64,000 nt of DNA, taken from assembly GCA_003952965.2 (NCBI GenBank), contig CM025850.1:1666884-1730883 (forward strand), written 5' to 3'. A program made the position numbers and the translations under genes. Origin of the DNA: Morella rubra. Taxonomy: Eukaryota; Streptophyta; Magnoliopsida; Fagales; Myricaceae. Shown piece after piece: positions 10,782 to 22,780 of this stretch. Position 1 is the stretch's first letter. Each line of letters opens with the position of its first letter. Below the pieces are notes generated by a model. The model worked only from the letters and a program-made list of their open reading frames with translations. It ran no database searches and had not been told where the DNA came from.

Positions 10782-13700
10782 ATGTCGAACAAGTCTTTGC
10801 CTTACTCCATGAAAGATGTTCATTACGACAACGCCAAGTTCCGCCAGCGATCCTTCTTCAAGGTTTGATATCGAATTTGATTCTTTCTTGGAATTTTTGC
10901 ATTTGGTTTGAGAGGGTTCACGTAAAGACGATTATATTTTTAGCGAATTGGGACTTTATGGTGTGGTAGTGTTTTTTCTTTCTTCTGAATTTTTATGGCG
11001 TGTTAGTTACTCTATGACTTGAAGGTTAGTTCAAGTTTTGGTTTTTGAATTATGTGCGTACGTCTTAAAACGTGGGTGTGTATATTGCACTCATTGGAAG
11101 ATGCTTTAAGCTTTTGTATATTGGATCCTTGTCAACCGCATCGGAACATTGAGGCTGCTTACTTGTTTCAATTCTTTGCTAATGTTTTCGACTTGGGAAC
11201 AGTATTTTACAGATTATTAGGTCTTAAGGCTTCTGTAGGGAAGAGTAAGATGGGGTCTATGGGCTCTGTTTCTGCTATCACGTTGTTGAGACTATTGACT
11301 ATAATGACTCTTTAGCTACGTAAAGCACCATCTCAACTAGTTGGTGGCTACAGAGTCTCATTGAAAGTTCCTGGCATGATACTCTACCTCTTTTCTTTCT
11401 GTTTTGCTGTGACATGTTGGGCTTTCGATTTCACTTCAAAATTCGAACCGCTGTTTGTTGTTGTGCTTTCAAATTTCAGTTAAAAAGTCTAAAACCCTCA
11501 AAAGAAGGGAGAAGAAGAAGAAGAAGAAAAGATCAAGATTTTTTATTGCTAAAACTTTTTAGAGCTATTATAGAAGCTGTATTCTTTTAAGGAAAAGAAC
11601 ATTTAGAAAAGCAAATGTTTCAAGTTAATATAAAGCGCATACAGATCGAATTGCAGGATAATGTAGGAAATCAATTCTTTACATTCCCAATCAACAACCT
11701 TAGGCATGATAACAATTGAAATACACCATAAATCAAGCACAAAAAAGGGCTAAAATCACAGATACAATTCCCACATTAATTTAGAATCTCTTAGCCTTGC
11801 GATACTCCTTTATCTGCACTTCTTTCTATATTGTCCTTCAACATTTGTGATGTTATGCCAATGAGCTCTTGCTGAAATGGCACCTCCTTCCCTTAAGAAT
11901 AGTGTAGCCACTAAAGTTTTGGATTAAGACTACTCAGGCTTGTATGGTACTTACCGGTAAAGAAAGAGTAATCGTTTGTTGGATCAGTAGCTTGTCAAAG
12001 ACGATATTATATTGCTCTGAAAATGACAGTTATCTTATTTTGTTCTCCAGGTTATTACTCAGACGCTGTTCACCAGTAAAGTAAAGCGCAATTGTCAAAG
12101 TTGTAGTACAGGGAAATTCTTAGCGTTACTATTGATCTTTGGTTTAGCATATCTTCTGTTTACGCATACAAGTCCAGCTCATTCTGCAACTGATAGACTA
12201 GGTGTTAAGAATAAAGAAGGAAACATCACTACATATGGTGGCAGCAGATTGGGGAAATTGTTGAGGAAACCACCAAGGCTTCCACCCCGATTACCACCTG
12301 ATGAGAAAGTTAGAAATAGTAGCCTTAGTCTTGAGAGGGAGAAGCCAAATGCTGGGTCAAAATGGACAGCTCGGCAACAAAGTGTTAAGGAGGCTTTTAT
12401 CCATGCATGGTCTGGTTACAAAAAATATGCGATGGGTTCTGATGAACTAATGCCACTGAGCAAACAGGGAGTTGATGGGTTAGGAGGTCTTGGTGCTACC
12501 ATTGTAGATGCTCTTGACACCGCCATGATAATGGGTGTTGATGAAGTAGTCTCTGAAGCAGGCTCATGGATTGAGGTAAATCTTTTAGATAGGATTACTC
12601 ATAAAGGCCAAGTCAATTTGTTTGAAACTACAATACGTGTTTTGGGTGGTCTTTTATGTGCATATCATTTAAGTGTCCGGGAAGAAGGGATCAACTTGGC
12701 ACATACAGGACCTAAACCAGCTGTTTATCTAGAAACTGCTAAGAACTTGGCTGATCGTCTCCTAACTGCTTTTACTTCAAGCCCAACTCCTATTCCCTTC
12801 AGCGACGTTGTTCTGCATGATCCCTCAGCACATCCAGCTCCTGATGGACTGAGCAGTACTTCAGAGGTTTCCACTTTACAACTTGAGTTCAATTATCTCA
12901 GTGCTGTTTCTGGAGATCCAAAGTACAGCATGGAAGCCATGAAGGTCTTGGAACATATGAAGACTCTGCCAAAGGTTGAAGGATTGGTTCCTATCTTCAT
13001 TAGGTATAGACCCTTCATACTACTTTTCTTTTGGAAAACTACACTTCCCAAGTTACGATATCAATTTGCAATGTAGCTCAAAACTACTGATTTCATCACC
13101 TAGTCTCCCAGACCACAACAGTGTGCAAGGTACCCACTCTAGGACTTTGAAATGTCCAATGTCCAAAGAAATAGATTTTAGTGTATTTAAAGGTACTAGA
13201 GGGGACATATTACAAGCAGAGTGGTAGTCTGGGGGATTGGATGACCAAATGGCTCTTTGGAAGTGACCTGACAAAAGGAAGGATTTCTTCTTCTTTTTGT
13301 GTGTCTGCGACTTATCTCTTTCTTCTTTGAGTGAGAAAGGGGGGGGGGGGATTACCGGTAGACGCCTCATTCGCATTTACTTGGGAAGAAACTGCAGCTG
13401 TTTTTATAAACAATGAGCTGCCTCATTTAGGGGTTTTTCTTTACCATGGAAAGGTCATGCCCTTTTATTCAAGAAATGGTTTAATGAAGTTACTCTCCTT
13501 TACTTACCCAAAAGAAAAAAGCTACTCTCCTTTATGGTCAAACTGCTTCCCCTTTATTTTATAATTTAATCATGTCTTCTTCTTTTTTACACTCAATTTT
13601 TGTAGTTTGTTCTTACTGAATGCAGCCCTCGCACTGGTGAATTTAGTGGAGAAAATTTAAGGCTAGGATCTCGTGGTGACAGTTACTATGAGTACCTACT

Positions 13701-16700
13701 CAAAGTTTGGCTTCAGCAGGGAACAAAAAGAGATGGTAATTTTACATATCTCCATGACATGTATCAGGAAGCAATGAAGGGTGTTAGACACCTTCTTGTT
13801 AGGAAATCAATCCCGAATGGATTGGTTTTTGTTGGTGAATTACCTTCTGGAGCAAAGGTGCCTTTAGTCCAAAAATGGATCACCTGGTACGTGATAATTT
13901 TCTATCTGAGCTTCACCTGACGGACATTTACCTGTCTTTCTTAGGCTTGCTTACCATATTCAATGAAGTTCAATAAGTAAAAGAATGTCTCAGGAATTGG
14001 AAATTGCTGATGTTGCTTCATACCGGTGGTACTTTTTTTCTTGGGAATAATACACTTTGCACTCTCATCTTTTATTTTTGTGACAATGGGGCTTTGAAGT
14101 TTTGATTCTCATCGATTTACACCCTCAGTTGAAATTAACCTTTAAAATAGACGGAAAATTGGACAGAGGGTGCAAATTGACAGTAGGCATCACCCTCGTG
14201 AGAGGCACACACTCATTTCCCATGAGTTTTGACTGCGGAGGAAGGGTGCAAATCGATGAAAATCAAAACTTCAGAGACTCAATATCATGAAAATAGAAGA
14301 TGAGGGGTGCAAAGTATCCATACCCCTAAACTTTAGGGATGCAAAGTATATTTTTCCCTTTTTTCTTTATTACCACAAGTTGCTACATGTTGGTTGGTAT
14401 AATGTGATTGGCTCCGATATTTGCTTCAACAAAAGTTTTCGAAAGTCTGTAATTATGGATTGGCATGTAGTGTGACGGCACATTAAGAAGGGATGGAAGT
14501 ATTCACTATTTCTTAACCAGCAGAATTCCTGTGCTGACAGCATGGATTTTTACTATTGTGTATGACGAATAATGATATCCTTGCTATTTTTTTCTTTCCT
14601 AAGGCAGGTTGTTGCATTATTATGGTGTCAGAATTTGTTGTCAGCATGCCATATAAAGTTTGGAACTTTTTTTGTTGGATAAAGTTGCTATAGGAGTTAT
14701 ATTGAAAATGTAGGAACTGTGTTTGCATGATTGGAAATAGAAGTTTTCGCTTCTTTCTCTTTCTCACGTTTCTTCCTTTGCATATTTTTGTTTCTCCACC
14801 CTATAATCTCCATCACTTTTGTGCCCCACCTACCAATAAAGAAGTCCCTCTGTGCTAGCATCCTAAATCCTGTTGCTTTTGTTGGAAACCGGATTCTTTT
14901 CGTGCATCACTCTTTTCATGTATCACTCTTTTTTTGAAAGTAATCTAGGTTGATGTGGTATGGTCATGTTTGCTAGGTAGATAAGTGATTTTTGTGGTAT
15001 GTTTGAGGTAGATTGGAGTTTATTGAATTTTGTGAAAAGTTAGTAAAAATTTTGTAGTATGTTTGGAAGATGTTTGAAAATTGTGAAGTTTTATGGGAGT
15101 TGGTGAAAAAGTGAAGAGAGAGATAATTTGATTGAATTTTTTATGTTTATTTTGATGAAGAGAGATAATTTGATGGGGGAGAGAGAGATGATTTTGAAGT
15201 TTTTTTTATTGTTTTTTTAGATTTCGAAATTACAATAAAAAGAGAGAAAATTGTTGTGGTCCCTTTGATTTGCTGTGAAAACTAAAAAAGCTAAAAGTTT
15301 CTAAACAGAAAGTTATGTTCGCATCTAAAAATTCTTAAAACTTGGAGAATTTTCTAAAATTCTTGATTGCAAACATGCCCTATGTACACCATAAGCTTGT
15401 CTTCCCCACGTGTTTAATGCCTATGAATGGGATGAAGAAATCCAGGCTGCAGGATTAGAATGTCATTGTTTGTTCTGCATGCACCAGTGAGGATATGGTG
15501 CGTTCTTTGTTTCAATGCTACGCAGCACAGGCAATTCACTTCTCTCCAGAACAGTTTGTATGTAAATATATCACTTAGGGCTTTTTTTGTTTTCACGATG
15601 CCAAGTCCTTGGCTTTGAAATTCGCCTTTTCATTTGCAAGTTCTTTATGACATTGAAATGCAATTGTCTGGAAACAATTAAATTGGTCGGATAGATTTAT
15701 TTTTCCCCACTTTACAATTTATTTGTATGTATAGTCATATGTACTTGTATTCTGTAGATAGTCAATAGATGTGTGTTTTGATGTTGGAAATACCCTGGGT
15801 TGGAACCATTAGGCCATGAGAAAAGCTTTCACAGGGTTCATTATTATAGTCCTTGATGTGAAATCTTTCACTTGCTTTTACAGGTTTGTTTCTTGTCTGG
15901 TACTCTTGCACTTGGTGCCACTAAAGGCATTACAAAGGAGAAAGCCATGAAAGACAATTTGCTTGACTTTGAAGACCTGGAGAATCTGAAGCTTGCAGAG
16001 GATCTGGCTAAAACATGTTTTGAGATGTATTCAGTTACTTCTACTGGTCTTGCTCCAGAAATTTCATACTTCCATACTGAGGTTAGTAGGATATGTATGG
16101 TGTTCAAAGTAGGGATTGATGATAAGTGTCCATATGCGCACCAGATTCAGTTATTAATATTATACTGCTATTGTCCTTTGTTTATACTGGTGCTGTTTTT
16201 TCCTTGTAATTTTACCTTCGTACTTTTGTTTTCCTTGTGTCTATGTTCTTCATCTATTTGACATCTTGCTCTGATTGAGGCAGGAATTTTCTGAAGGAGG
16301 ACTAGATGGTGGGAACAAAGATTCAAAATACAGAGATGACATAATAATCAAATATCCTGATCGTCACAATCTTTTGCGTCCTGAAACTGTAGAGTCATTG
16401 TTCGTCTTGTTTCGCATCACAGAAGACCCAAAGTACGTTTTCTTGATTTTTATAATTGCTATTTTGGGTTGTCCAAAACTGACTTACAAACTGACACACA
16501 CGTGGGGAGGGATGTTCCCATCCAAATTATGCTGCTTTGGATTAAATTATCAAACTAATGAATGCTGCAGATACCGAGAATGGGGTTGGCAGATCTTCGA
16601 AGCATTTGAGAAATACACAAGAGTCGATACTGGGGGATACAGTTCTCTGGACGATGTTACCACTATTCCCCCTCATAGAAGAGACAAGATGGAGACCTTC

Positions 16701-16829
16701 TTTTTGGGCGAGACACTGAAGTATTTGTACTTGTTGTTTGGGGATACCTCTGTTATTCCGTTGGATAAGTTCATTTTTAACACAGAAGCTCATCCATTTC
16801 CCATAGAAGGCACTACTAAGAGGGAATGA
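10782..16829 (+). CDS. MNS3: MNS3, alpha-1,2-mannosidase (GH47), six exons, frameshifted in exon 3 as assembled
   Basis: Exons: 10782-10862, 12051-13003, 13626-13886, 15884-16081, 16284-16432 and 16571-16829. The protein would be about 633 aa if intact (Arabidopsis MNS3 is about 624). MNS3 removes the B-branch mannose from Man9 N-glycans in the early secretory pathway. It is a type II membrane protein: the short tail [17 protein letters not shown] carries the LPYS motif known to hold MNS3 in the cis-Golgi, followed by a membrane anchor ([15 protein letters not shown]) and the (alpha/alpha)7 catalytic domain from about [10 protein letters not shown] onward. GH47 hallmarks are visible: [28 protein letters not shown], the RPETVESLF acidic motif and the calcium-binding Thr of the NTEAHP motif. 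Odd point: in exon 3 the frame changes between GELPSGAK and FSPKMDHL. One base is missing in AAAGGTGCC, so straight translation stops in exon 4 at 15948-15950 after about 453 residues. All other junctions keep phase. Either an assembly indel or a null allele. Confidence 0.9.
13004..13625 (+). other. MNS3 intron 2
   Basis: GT..AG intron of 622 bp splitting an AG|C serine codon. It contains a run of about ten G near 13339-13350, a homopolymer likely to be length-unstable or miscalled. Confidence 0.8.
14041..14360. repeat. Foldback MITE (TTTGCACC type) in MNS3 intron 3
   Basis: The left arm (tacactttgcactctcatc ... gaagttttgattctcatcg ... acaccctc) reappears as its reverse complement on the right (agggtgcaaat ... 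gatgaaaatcaaaacttc ... gatgaggggtgcaaagta). The two arms pair over about 75-100 bp with few mismatches. Such a hairpin inside an intron is the mark of a non-autonomous DNA transposon. No coding capacity. Confidence 0.65.
14961..15381. repeat. hAT-like MITE in MNS3 intron 3
   Basis: Ends ggtcatgtttgc and gcaaacatgccc are inverted repeats. The interior is AT-rich with phrases such as tagattggagtttattgaa and gtgaaaaagtgaagagag. Similar material, often in reverse orientation, occurs at 26.39-26.79, 34.65-34.80 and 54.41-54.60 kb. Family assignment to hAT is a guess from the short TGTTTG-like termini. Confidence 0.5.
16433..16570 (+). other. MNS3 intron 5, 138 nt, stop-free in frame
   Basis: GT..AG intron whose length is 46 codons and which has no in-frame stop. 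The frame from exon 5 reads through it into exon 6, so retention would insert 46 residues without truncation. Homology (DPK|YREWGWQ) shows that it is normally removed. Confidence 0.75.
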
Positions 16830-17353
16830 TATGAAGGATGCAGGCGAAGGAAGGCTTTATAATCTGATAAATCGCCAGCACTTCGTAACTGGCACAGAAT
16901 GGAATTCTCCTGGGACAGGCGGGTCTATCTTTTACATGGTCCTGAAAGGGAACGGTCAGATTACGAGGATGTAGGAGGGTCACTTGAGATGTTTCCTTCT
17001 CGGTGCGATGCGTCACCGTGTTCTTCTGCATCACCCATAAAAGCTTAGAGAGCGACAGATCTTCCTGGACTTTCATATACTTGTGGAGAGACTATTAGAT
17101 GTATTATTATAATCAATGTTTTGAGTAATTAGTGAATGGGGTTTTGCCCATCAAAAGTATTGAGCTAAATTACAAAATGTGGAATCTTTTCCTCCAGTTT
17201 TTCGGTGATATTGCTGCCTATTTTGGAGGCCCGAAACCACTGAAAGATGAGAGTCTTAGAGACAGATATTTGCTCCCTAATCATTATATTTTGACTTGAA
17301 ATTACAAAGTTACAAATTGCCGTAACAAATGCATCATTTCCTCTGAATAATCA
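16830..17353. other. Convergent 3' spacer between MNS3 and the K+ channel gene
   Basis: It holds the 3' untranslated regions of both converging genes; their stop codons are 524 bp apart. No other gene is seen. Confidence 0.6.
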
Positions 17354-20300
17354 TTAGGTCACATTGAAGTCCATTTTTTCACACTCGTTTGGAAGGAGAA
17401 ACAGATGATCACCATCTCGAATGACGTTTATATCATCTATTTCCGCATTCTCTGCATTGATAACCTTTGCTGGTTTGGATCCTCCAAACTTCTCACCTGC
17501 AGTTTCACAGGCCACTGGGGTTACAGCTGAATAAAACTTGAGGAGAAAACCACAATTAAAAAATTGAAATAGGTTTGTCAATCCTTCTCGAGGGCCTAGT
17601 TTTCCTCTCAATTTTTAAGCTGAAAATATAAACAGTCAATTTCAAGTTTATGGGGTCAAAACAATGCTTACCAGCTATTTTCAGCAGTTCCTCGATTGAA
17701 TCAGGTAAGATTATTAGTTTCCCAAGCTGCCTCCGTGATGTACCATCCTGTTGAAGCTTCATGTGGATGGTGACTCTCTTCTTCATCAATTTGGTCACTT
17801 CTGTGTCGATAGGACCATTAAATCTGCTTGAGCAGGAGCACGTTGGTTCCTTTTTCTGTTGCGTGTTAAGAGGATGAGGAGCTTGTCTTCTGTGTTTGAT
17901 TTGATTGGACATGCTGTTGTCAGCTGATTCTGGCCCAACTAAATCTATTCTGTGTTCATCTGGTGTCCTATTTTCATAAGATAGTAGAAGGTCAGTTAGT
18001 CTCTTGTTTTCATGCCGTTCAGCTAGCGCTTTCGGTGTCCGTCCTCTGGCATCCTGTTTGTTCACATTTGCTCCTCCTAGTGGAATCTCAACCATCGCAG
18101 GATGCCCCCGGCAAACGGCAGCATGCAGAGCTATTTGGCCATCCTCGGCCATCAAATTTTCATCTGTTGCAGATTCGGTAGACATTTGACTTCTGCATAT
18201 TTCCCTCTGCTCTGCGGTCTCTGACTCGGGGAAATATTTGTCCACTGCTTCCTGCATCGTGGGATCTTGATTTGAGTTGTCTTTACATTCTGCGTTTGAC
18301 CAGCTTCCTTGAATGGGTTCTCCACCAAAACAATCTCTGAGGATCTGTGGATCTTTATGCAGATATTCAAAACTTCCTTTCTCTAATTTCTGCAGATGTA
18401 CAGCATTGGTTATCCATTGTTGTTTCAGGAAAAGAAGCGAAAAGCTAGTAGTTCTTCCAACTCTAACGGATAGCTAACATTGTTAATACCTGGAAAAGAT
18501 TGTCCATAATAATACGCTGAGCTTCCGGATTTGCTTGTATAGCATTCATTAGTGAAGTCCTGTTGAGTCGTAGCATTTGAGAAATCTCAGTGGTCCGAAC
18601 TGTGAAAGGTTGTGGTCTATTATATAGGACTCCAAACTCTCCGAACGAATCTCCTGCACTAGCCTTTCCAAGAACCTGTAATTTGAAGGTTGGAATGTGA
18701 AGTCAGATTTACCAATATTGCTTTTTCTTCGTTATAGGCTGTTTAAAGCTATAAATGTTAAGATCAGGACGTACTCTATCACCCCCGTCAACATTGCAGA
18801 GGAAGTCCTGCAACCAGGAATCATTTACAAACAACGTTATTTCAGTAAGCATTCTATAGGAATTGGGTACTGATATAGAAGCTAAAATTGTCTAGCATAC
18901 CACCACGCCTGAGACCAGTATATAGAGATCTGTTGGAGCCTCATTCTGCAGAATTACCTCTTCCTTGGGCGGAAAATACTCGGCCTCAATTTCTGAAACC
19001 TTTTTCAAGACAGTATATTGAATTAGCATCAAATGAAATAAGGATAGGTGTTCTAAGAAAGACACCATAGGTCCATAATTCATGGATTTACCCTATTGCT
19101 TACAAGCATTGTCTGTAGATATAAGATACTTTCTTAGCTACTAGAGGAAAAGAAGGTGAAGTATTACCAACTGGAACAGGAAGTCATGAGAAACCCCTTG
19201 AAAGAGGTGGGCTTTTTGAACAATGGGGAAGAAGAGATAGTGTGCAATGCTCGAACGAATAGCTTTTGGTAGACCGTTTAAGGCCCCTTGTTGATTCCAC
19301 CCTTCTGTTTTGAATTTCAAGCATATATGTGACAACATCTGATCCTGTATGCTAGGAGGCAAGTGATTCCGTGCTGCAAATTCTGAGGCAGCTCGGACTG
19401 AATCTCTCTGTAGAACCAAAGCGAGATTTTTGTGGTTAGCTTTCCCAGTCCCAGGAAAGGACACTGAACAGTGAACAGTAGAAGTTAATGGTACTGTTAC
19501 ACTTACGTATGTATACCATTCAGAATGTACTTGGTCTATTATGTTATTTTAGGAGGTTTCAAACAATCTGAGCAATAATGAGCCACAAGTATAGACAACA
19601 TACGAAATTTCTCGTGCGGCTCGTCCAGTGAACAACGAGGTTTGTCATGTTTCCAATGATATAAGACGTCAATCCCAGATTGAACAGCATGTAAAAGATA
19701 TCAAAGAGCATCTCTCTGGGGTTTTCAGCATGCAGGTCCCCGTAACCAGTAGTTGTCATTGTCGTGATAGACCAGTAGATAGAAGCTACATATCGGTTCA
19801 AGAGACCATCTTCCTTGAAATTCGGGTTTACTGCGCCAATCCAGGTCTTTTGCGGATCAGGGTATCTGTCTGCAATCAGATAATTTATGCAGCCAGCGAA
19901 GTGTACAGCAAACAGGGTCACCTGAGATCCACGATAATGGTTAACCACAAAAATTTTAAGTGGCTTCGATGACTACGAAAAGAAACAAGTAAAAGTTCGT
20001 CGTGGCTCACAGAAATGAGTTTAAAGCATCGCGTCCAGAAATAGTTGAACCGAATGTCCTTCTCGAGTCTGGAGGAAAGGAAACTTGAAAGTTAGTGTTT
20101 AGATTCTTTCAAGTTATCAATTGGGAATTGTCAAGAAAACCAGAGCATAAGTTTTTTTTTGGTAGAAGAGTGCGGCGCCTCCATATTTATTGAAATGCTC
20201 TCGTTTATGGCGGAGAAAATACAGTGATCACAAGATCAGAACATAAGATTGAATATAGCAACATACCTTGCAAACAGGGAACTGACTCGTCTGAGACGCC

Positions 20301-21045
20301 AGAGTCTGAGCATGCTGAGTAGTCTAAACCCAAGCTCGCCGCTATGATTTGTGAACAGGAGGCTGATGGACTGAAATGGTGCGGTGGAACAGACGTCGAA
20401 AATAAACCAGGTAGCTATGTACCTGTAAGTTGGATGGGCTCATATGAAAAGAGTTAAGTGATCTCTTTAAAAGAAACAGAATTGCTGATTCACCTCAAAA
20501 CTAAGAATTTTTAATACCAAAGATCTCTACTTTATTCACCTGACAGCAATCTTCTTGGGGTCATCGACAAGAAGATAAGATTGGGCATCTAGATATGCAA
20601 CGAAGAAGGTGAGAATAATGTCAACGGCAAAGAAGCCATTGACGGTGTTGTCGATGATGAAGAATGCGTCTTGCTTGTAAGGCAGGAATGCAAATTCGAA
20701 TGGGGAAATCCAGGCCGAGTAAATGACTAAAACAACCAGTAACATCTCCCAAGCCCTGAAAACGAAGAAATAGGACCGTTAGAAGCGGCAGCTACAGCAT
20801 GAAAATTAAAGAAGTATTTGATACTTTGAATAGTGAACTGTATGCGGCAAAGGTGATCATCACCTATAACGGGGACTGAAAGGCGAAATTATGTATTTTC
20901 GGAGCTTAGTTGCCCGGTTGATTCTAGCTCCAAGGGATGGCAAAAGATGATCATCGGAGAATAAGCTGCTATTTACAGCATTCTCCATATGAAGGTCGGC
21001 GACACAGAACCGGTTGAAGAAGTTTCTTGCACCCGAAAACGACAT
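17354..21045 (-). CDS. KAT1: KAT1-type Shaker inward-rectifier K+ channel, eleven exons, 782 aa
   Basis: Exons in transcription order: 21045-20864, 20755-20540, 20422-20267, 20068-20011, 19921-19604, 19407-19168, 18999-18901, 18807-18775, 18675-18490, 18389-17672 and 17496-17354. All phases agree and the frame is intact. Start chosen at [10 protein letters not shown], matching the KAT N-terminus; an in-frame Met lies 8 codons upstream. Domains: S1-S6 (about 62-305) with voltage-sensor [20 protein letters not shown], pore [14 protein letters not shown] (GYGD at 263-266), C-linker, cyclic-nucleotide-binding-like domain (about 375-490, [21 protein letters not shown]), a short ankyrin segment (about 578-640) and a terminal KHA domain (about 699-775, [10 protein letters not shown] ... 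GDHLFLL). Family knowledge: KAT1/KAT2/SIRK channels mediate K+ uptake into guard cells at the plasma membrane as tetramers. The KAT1 versus KAT2 label cannot be settled; the residual ankyrin repeat resembles non-Arabidopsis KAT homologues. Exon 8 is only 33 nt. Confidence 0.92.
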
Positions 21046-21228
21046 GTGTTGTGTTTCGGAATACCTCAAAAGGCTACAGTAGAAACCTGTTCAAGATCTC
21101 ACCCCCGCAGACGTAAGTGACCCCGCCGGGAAGGAATGGGTCGTACTTTGGAGCAGGCCAAACTGATGCTAGTTAGGCGGTAGCTACTGCGTCCTTGTCA
21201 CCTTGAGGTTTGTGTGGGCGGGAGATGA

Positions 21229-21235
21229 ATATATA
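21229..21235 (-). promoter_or_regulatory. Putative TATA box of the K+ channel gene
   Basis: TATATAT on the minus strand, about 185 nt upstream of the KAT start codon. Position and motif only. Confidence 0.4.
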
Positions 21236-21299
21236 GGCAGGGGAAGCCCTCTTAAATTGGGGTAAGACGGCTTGGGACCAACTACGCTTTTGTTTGAGA

Positions 21300-22526
21300 G
21301 AGATCAAAGTCTCTGTGTGGGCTGATATCACTTACTTATAAAGTTTAATCATCAGCACTTAAGCCCAACTAGGTTATATTAACTAGTCACACTTGCAACT
21401 TCTTATCTATGTGGGACTAACATCTTATCTCTCGTACTTGGATATTAAGAGTTTGAAAAGAAAAGTTGTCTCCAGGGCAAAAGTAGAATCTTCCATTGTG
21501 TATGAACTTATGAAGATAAAACAAGAAGCAAATGGTAGAGCACGAAATATGACAATAGCAGTAAGTGGGGCAGACACGAGACTCTCTGTTATGCAGTTGC
21601 AGAGACGAGTACTCCAACCGAGGCAGAGAGAAAGAGAGAGGAGCACGAAATATGACAATAGCAGTATGTGGAAGACACGAGACTCTCTGTTATGCAGTTG
21701 CAGAGACAGTCCTTGAAGCGAGGAAGAGAGAGAGATAGAGAGAGAGCAAAGAAAATGGTAATGGTGCTTGGGGTTAGGTTAATGGTGCTGGTTGTGGTGG
21801 TGGTGGGAAGTCCATCATCTCTTCATGTGAAAGAGCGAATGATATATAGACAAAGCTTTGCGGGATGGATATGGGTGCTAATATCCGGTGTTTTCATTTC
21901 AAACTCCAAAAATAGACCAGACGACCTTTAGTAGAATCGGCGGAAAAGGCTCGACTCATGGATGCCATGTGGACCAATATGAGGTTTCTTAAGAGGGGTG
22001 ACACTTTCTGCGAAACCCCTCTAATAGACTCAATTGAGTCAATTTTGAAATCTCTTTCTCTCACTCATATCTGCTTCTTAATTAGTTAGGGCCTAAGGCT
22101 AGGATTTTATGCAAGCATTCAGATCCATACGTCTGAAAATGGGTTCACGCCATATATCCATCCACCTCTCTCTTTCTCTCTGCTTGTTCATGTGTGTATG
22201 TTTGACCCGTTTCGAACCGGCCGACTTATAGTGTTACAGATTTCGCCGACTACTTCTTTTGTGGTCCACATCTGATGAGTAGCCTGTGATCATCTCTTGC
22301 TGATAGATTCGAAAGTGTTTAAGATAAACGACCTTCTAATTGAATGGTCAAGTTCACTGTCTTCTCTTTCATTGTACAGTAGTAGCTAGTTGTTCATGAC
22401 ATTCTTTTCGTTCACTCCATGCTCTTTCCCAAATTTGGCAAGATAGACGAATCATGAATTCTTCGAATTTGAGGAAGATGGGGGCCGAATAAAGCACTTT
22501 GAGTTGCTGAAAATAACGAAACTGGG
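21300..22526. other. Upstream region of the K+ channel gene
   Basis: No gene recognised apart from the tandem duplication listed separately. A frame at 21755-21931 begins with a Val-rich stretch encoded by (tgg)n but has no support. Confidence 0.35.
21538..21742. repeat. Tandem duplication, two copies of about 103 bp
   Basis: The phrase gagcacgaaatatgacaata begins at 21538 and again at 21641. Both copies continue with acacgagactctctgttatg and end in a GA-rich purine tract. Small indels separate the copies. Confidence 0.8.
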
Positions 22527-22780
22527 ATGAAAGTTGCAGATGGAAGAAATCATCACAAAAACGTAGTTGTTCATTACACACGTGACAAGGAAGCAAGATG
22601 CTTAGAGAGTTTCCTTGGAGACTCCTTCAAAAATCTTTCGGAAAGGATGATGGGAATATGGGATCGAGTTTCGACAGATTTATTCCCACTAGCCGAAACT
22701 TATCCTTATGTATACTGCAGCAAAAGGATGCCAGGTGAAAAACCAAAGCCAGCAAACTTAGGTTTGTGTAAGGGCACTTG
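22527..22780 (+). pseudogene. Unrecognised coding-like fragment interrupted by the LTR element
   Basis: An open frame (MKVADGRNHH ..., with LSERMMGIWDRVSTDLFPLA and YPYVYCSKRMPGEKPKP) has the balanced composition of real protein and runs into the LTR at 22781. In the empty site, reconstructed by removing the element and one target repeat, the same frame would continue for about 26 more codons to a stop near 26040. I do not recognise the family and see no upstream exon or promoter. It may be a gene remnant or chance. Confidence 0.3.
22776..22780. repeat. Left target-site duplication (acttg)
   Basis: acttg directly before the first LTR, matched by acttg directly after the third LTR (25976-25980). 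Confidence 0.85.

Noticed and set aside
12976..13564. Frames inside MNS3 intron 2
   Set aside because: The sequence lies between a good donor and acceptor fixed by homology on both sides.
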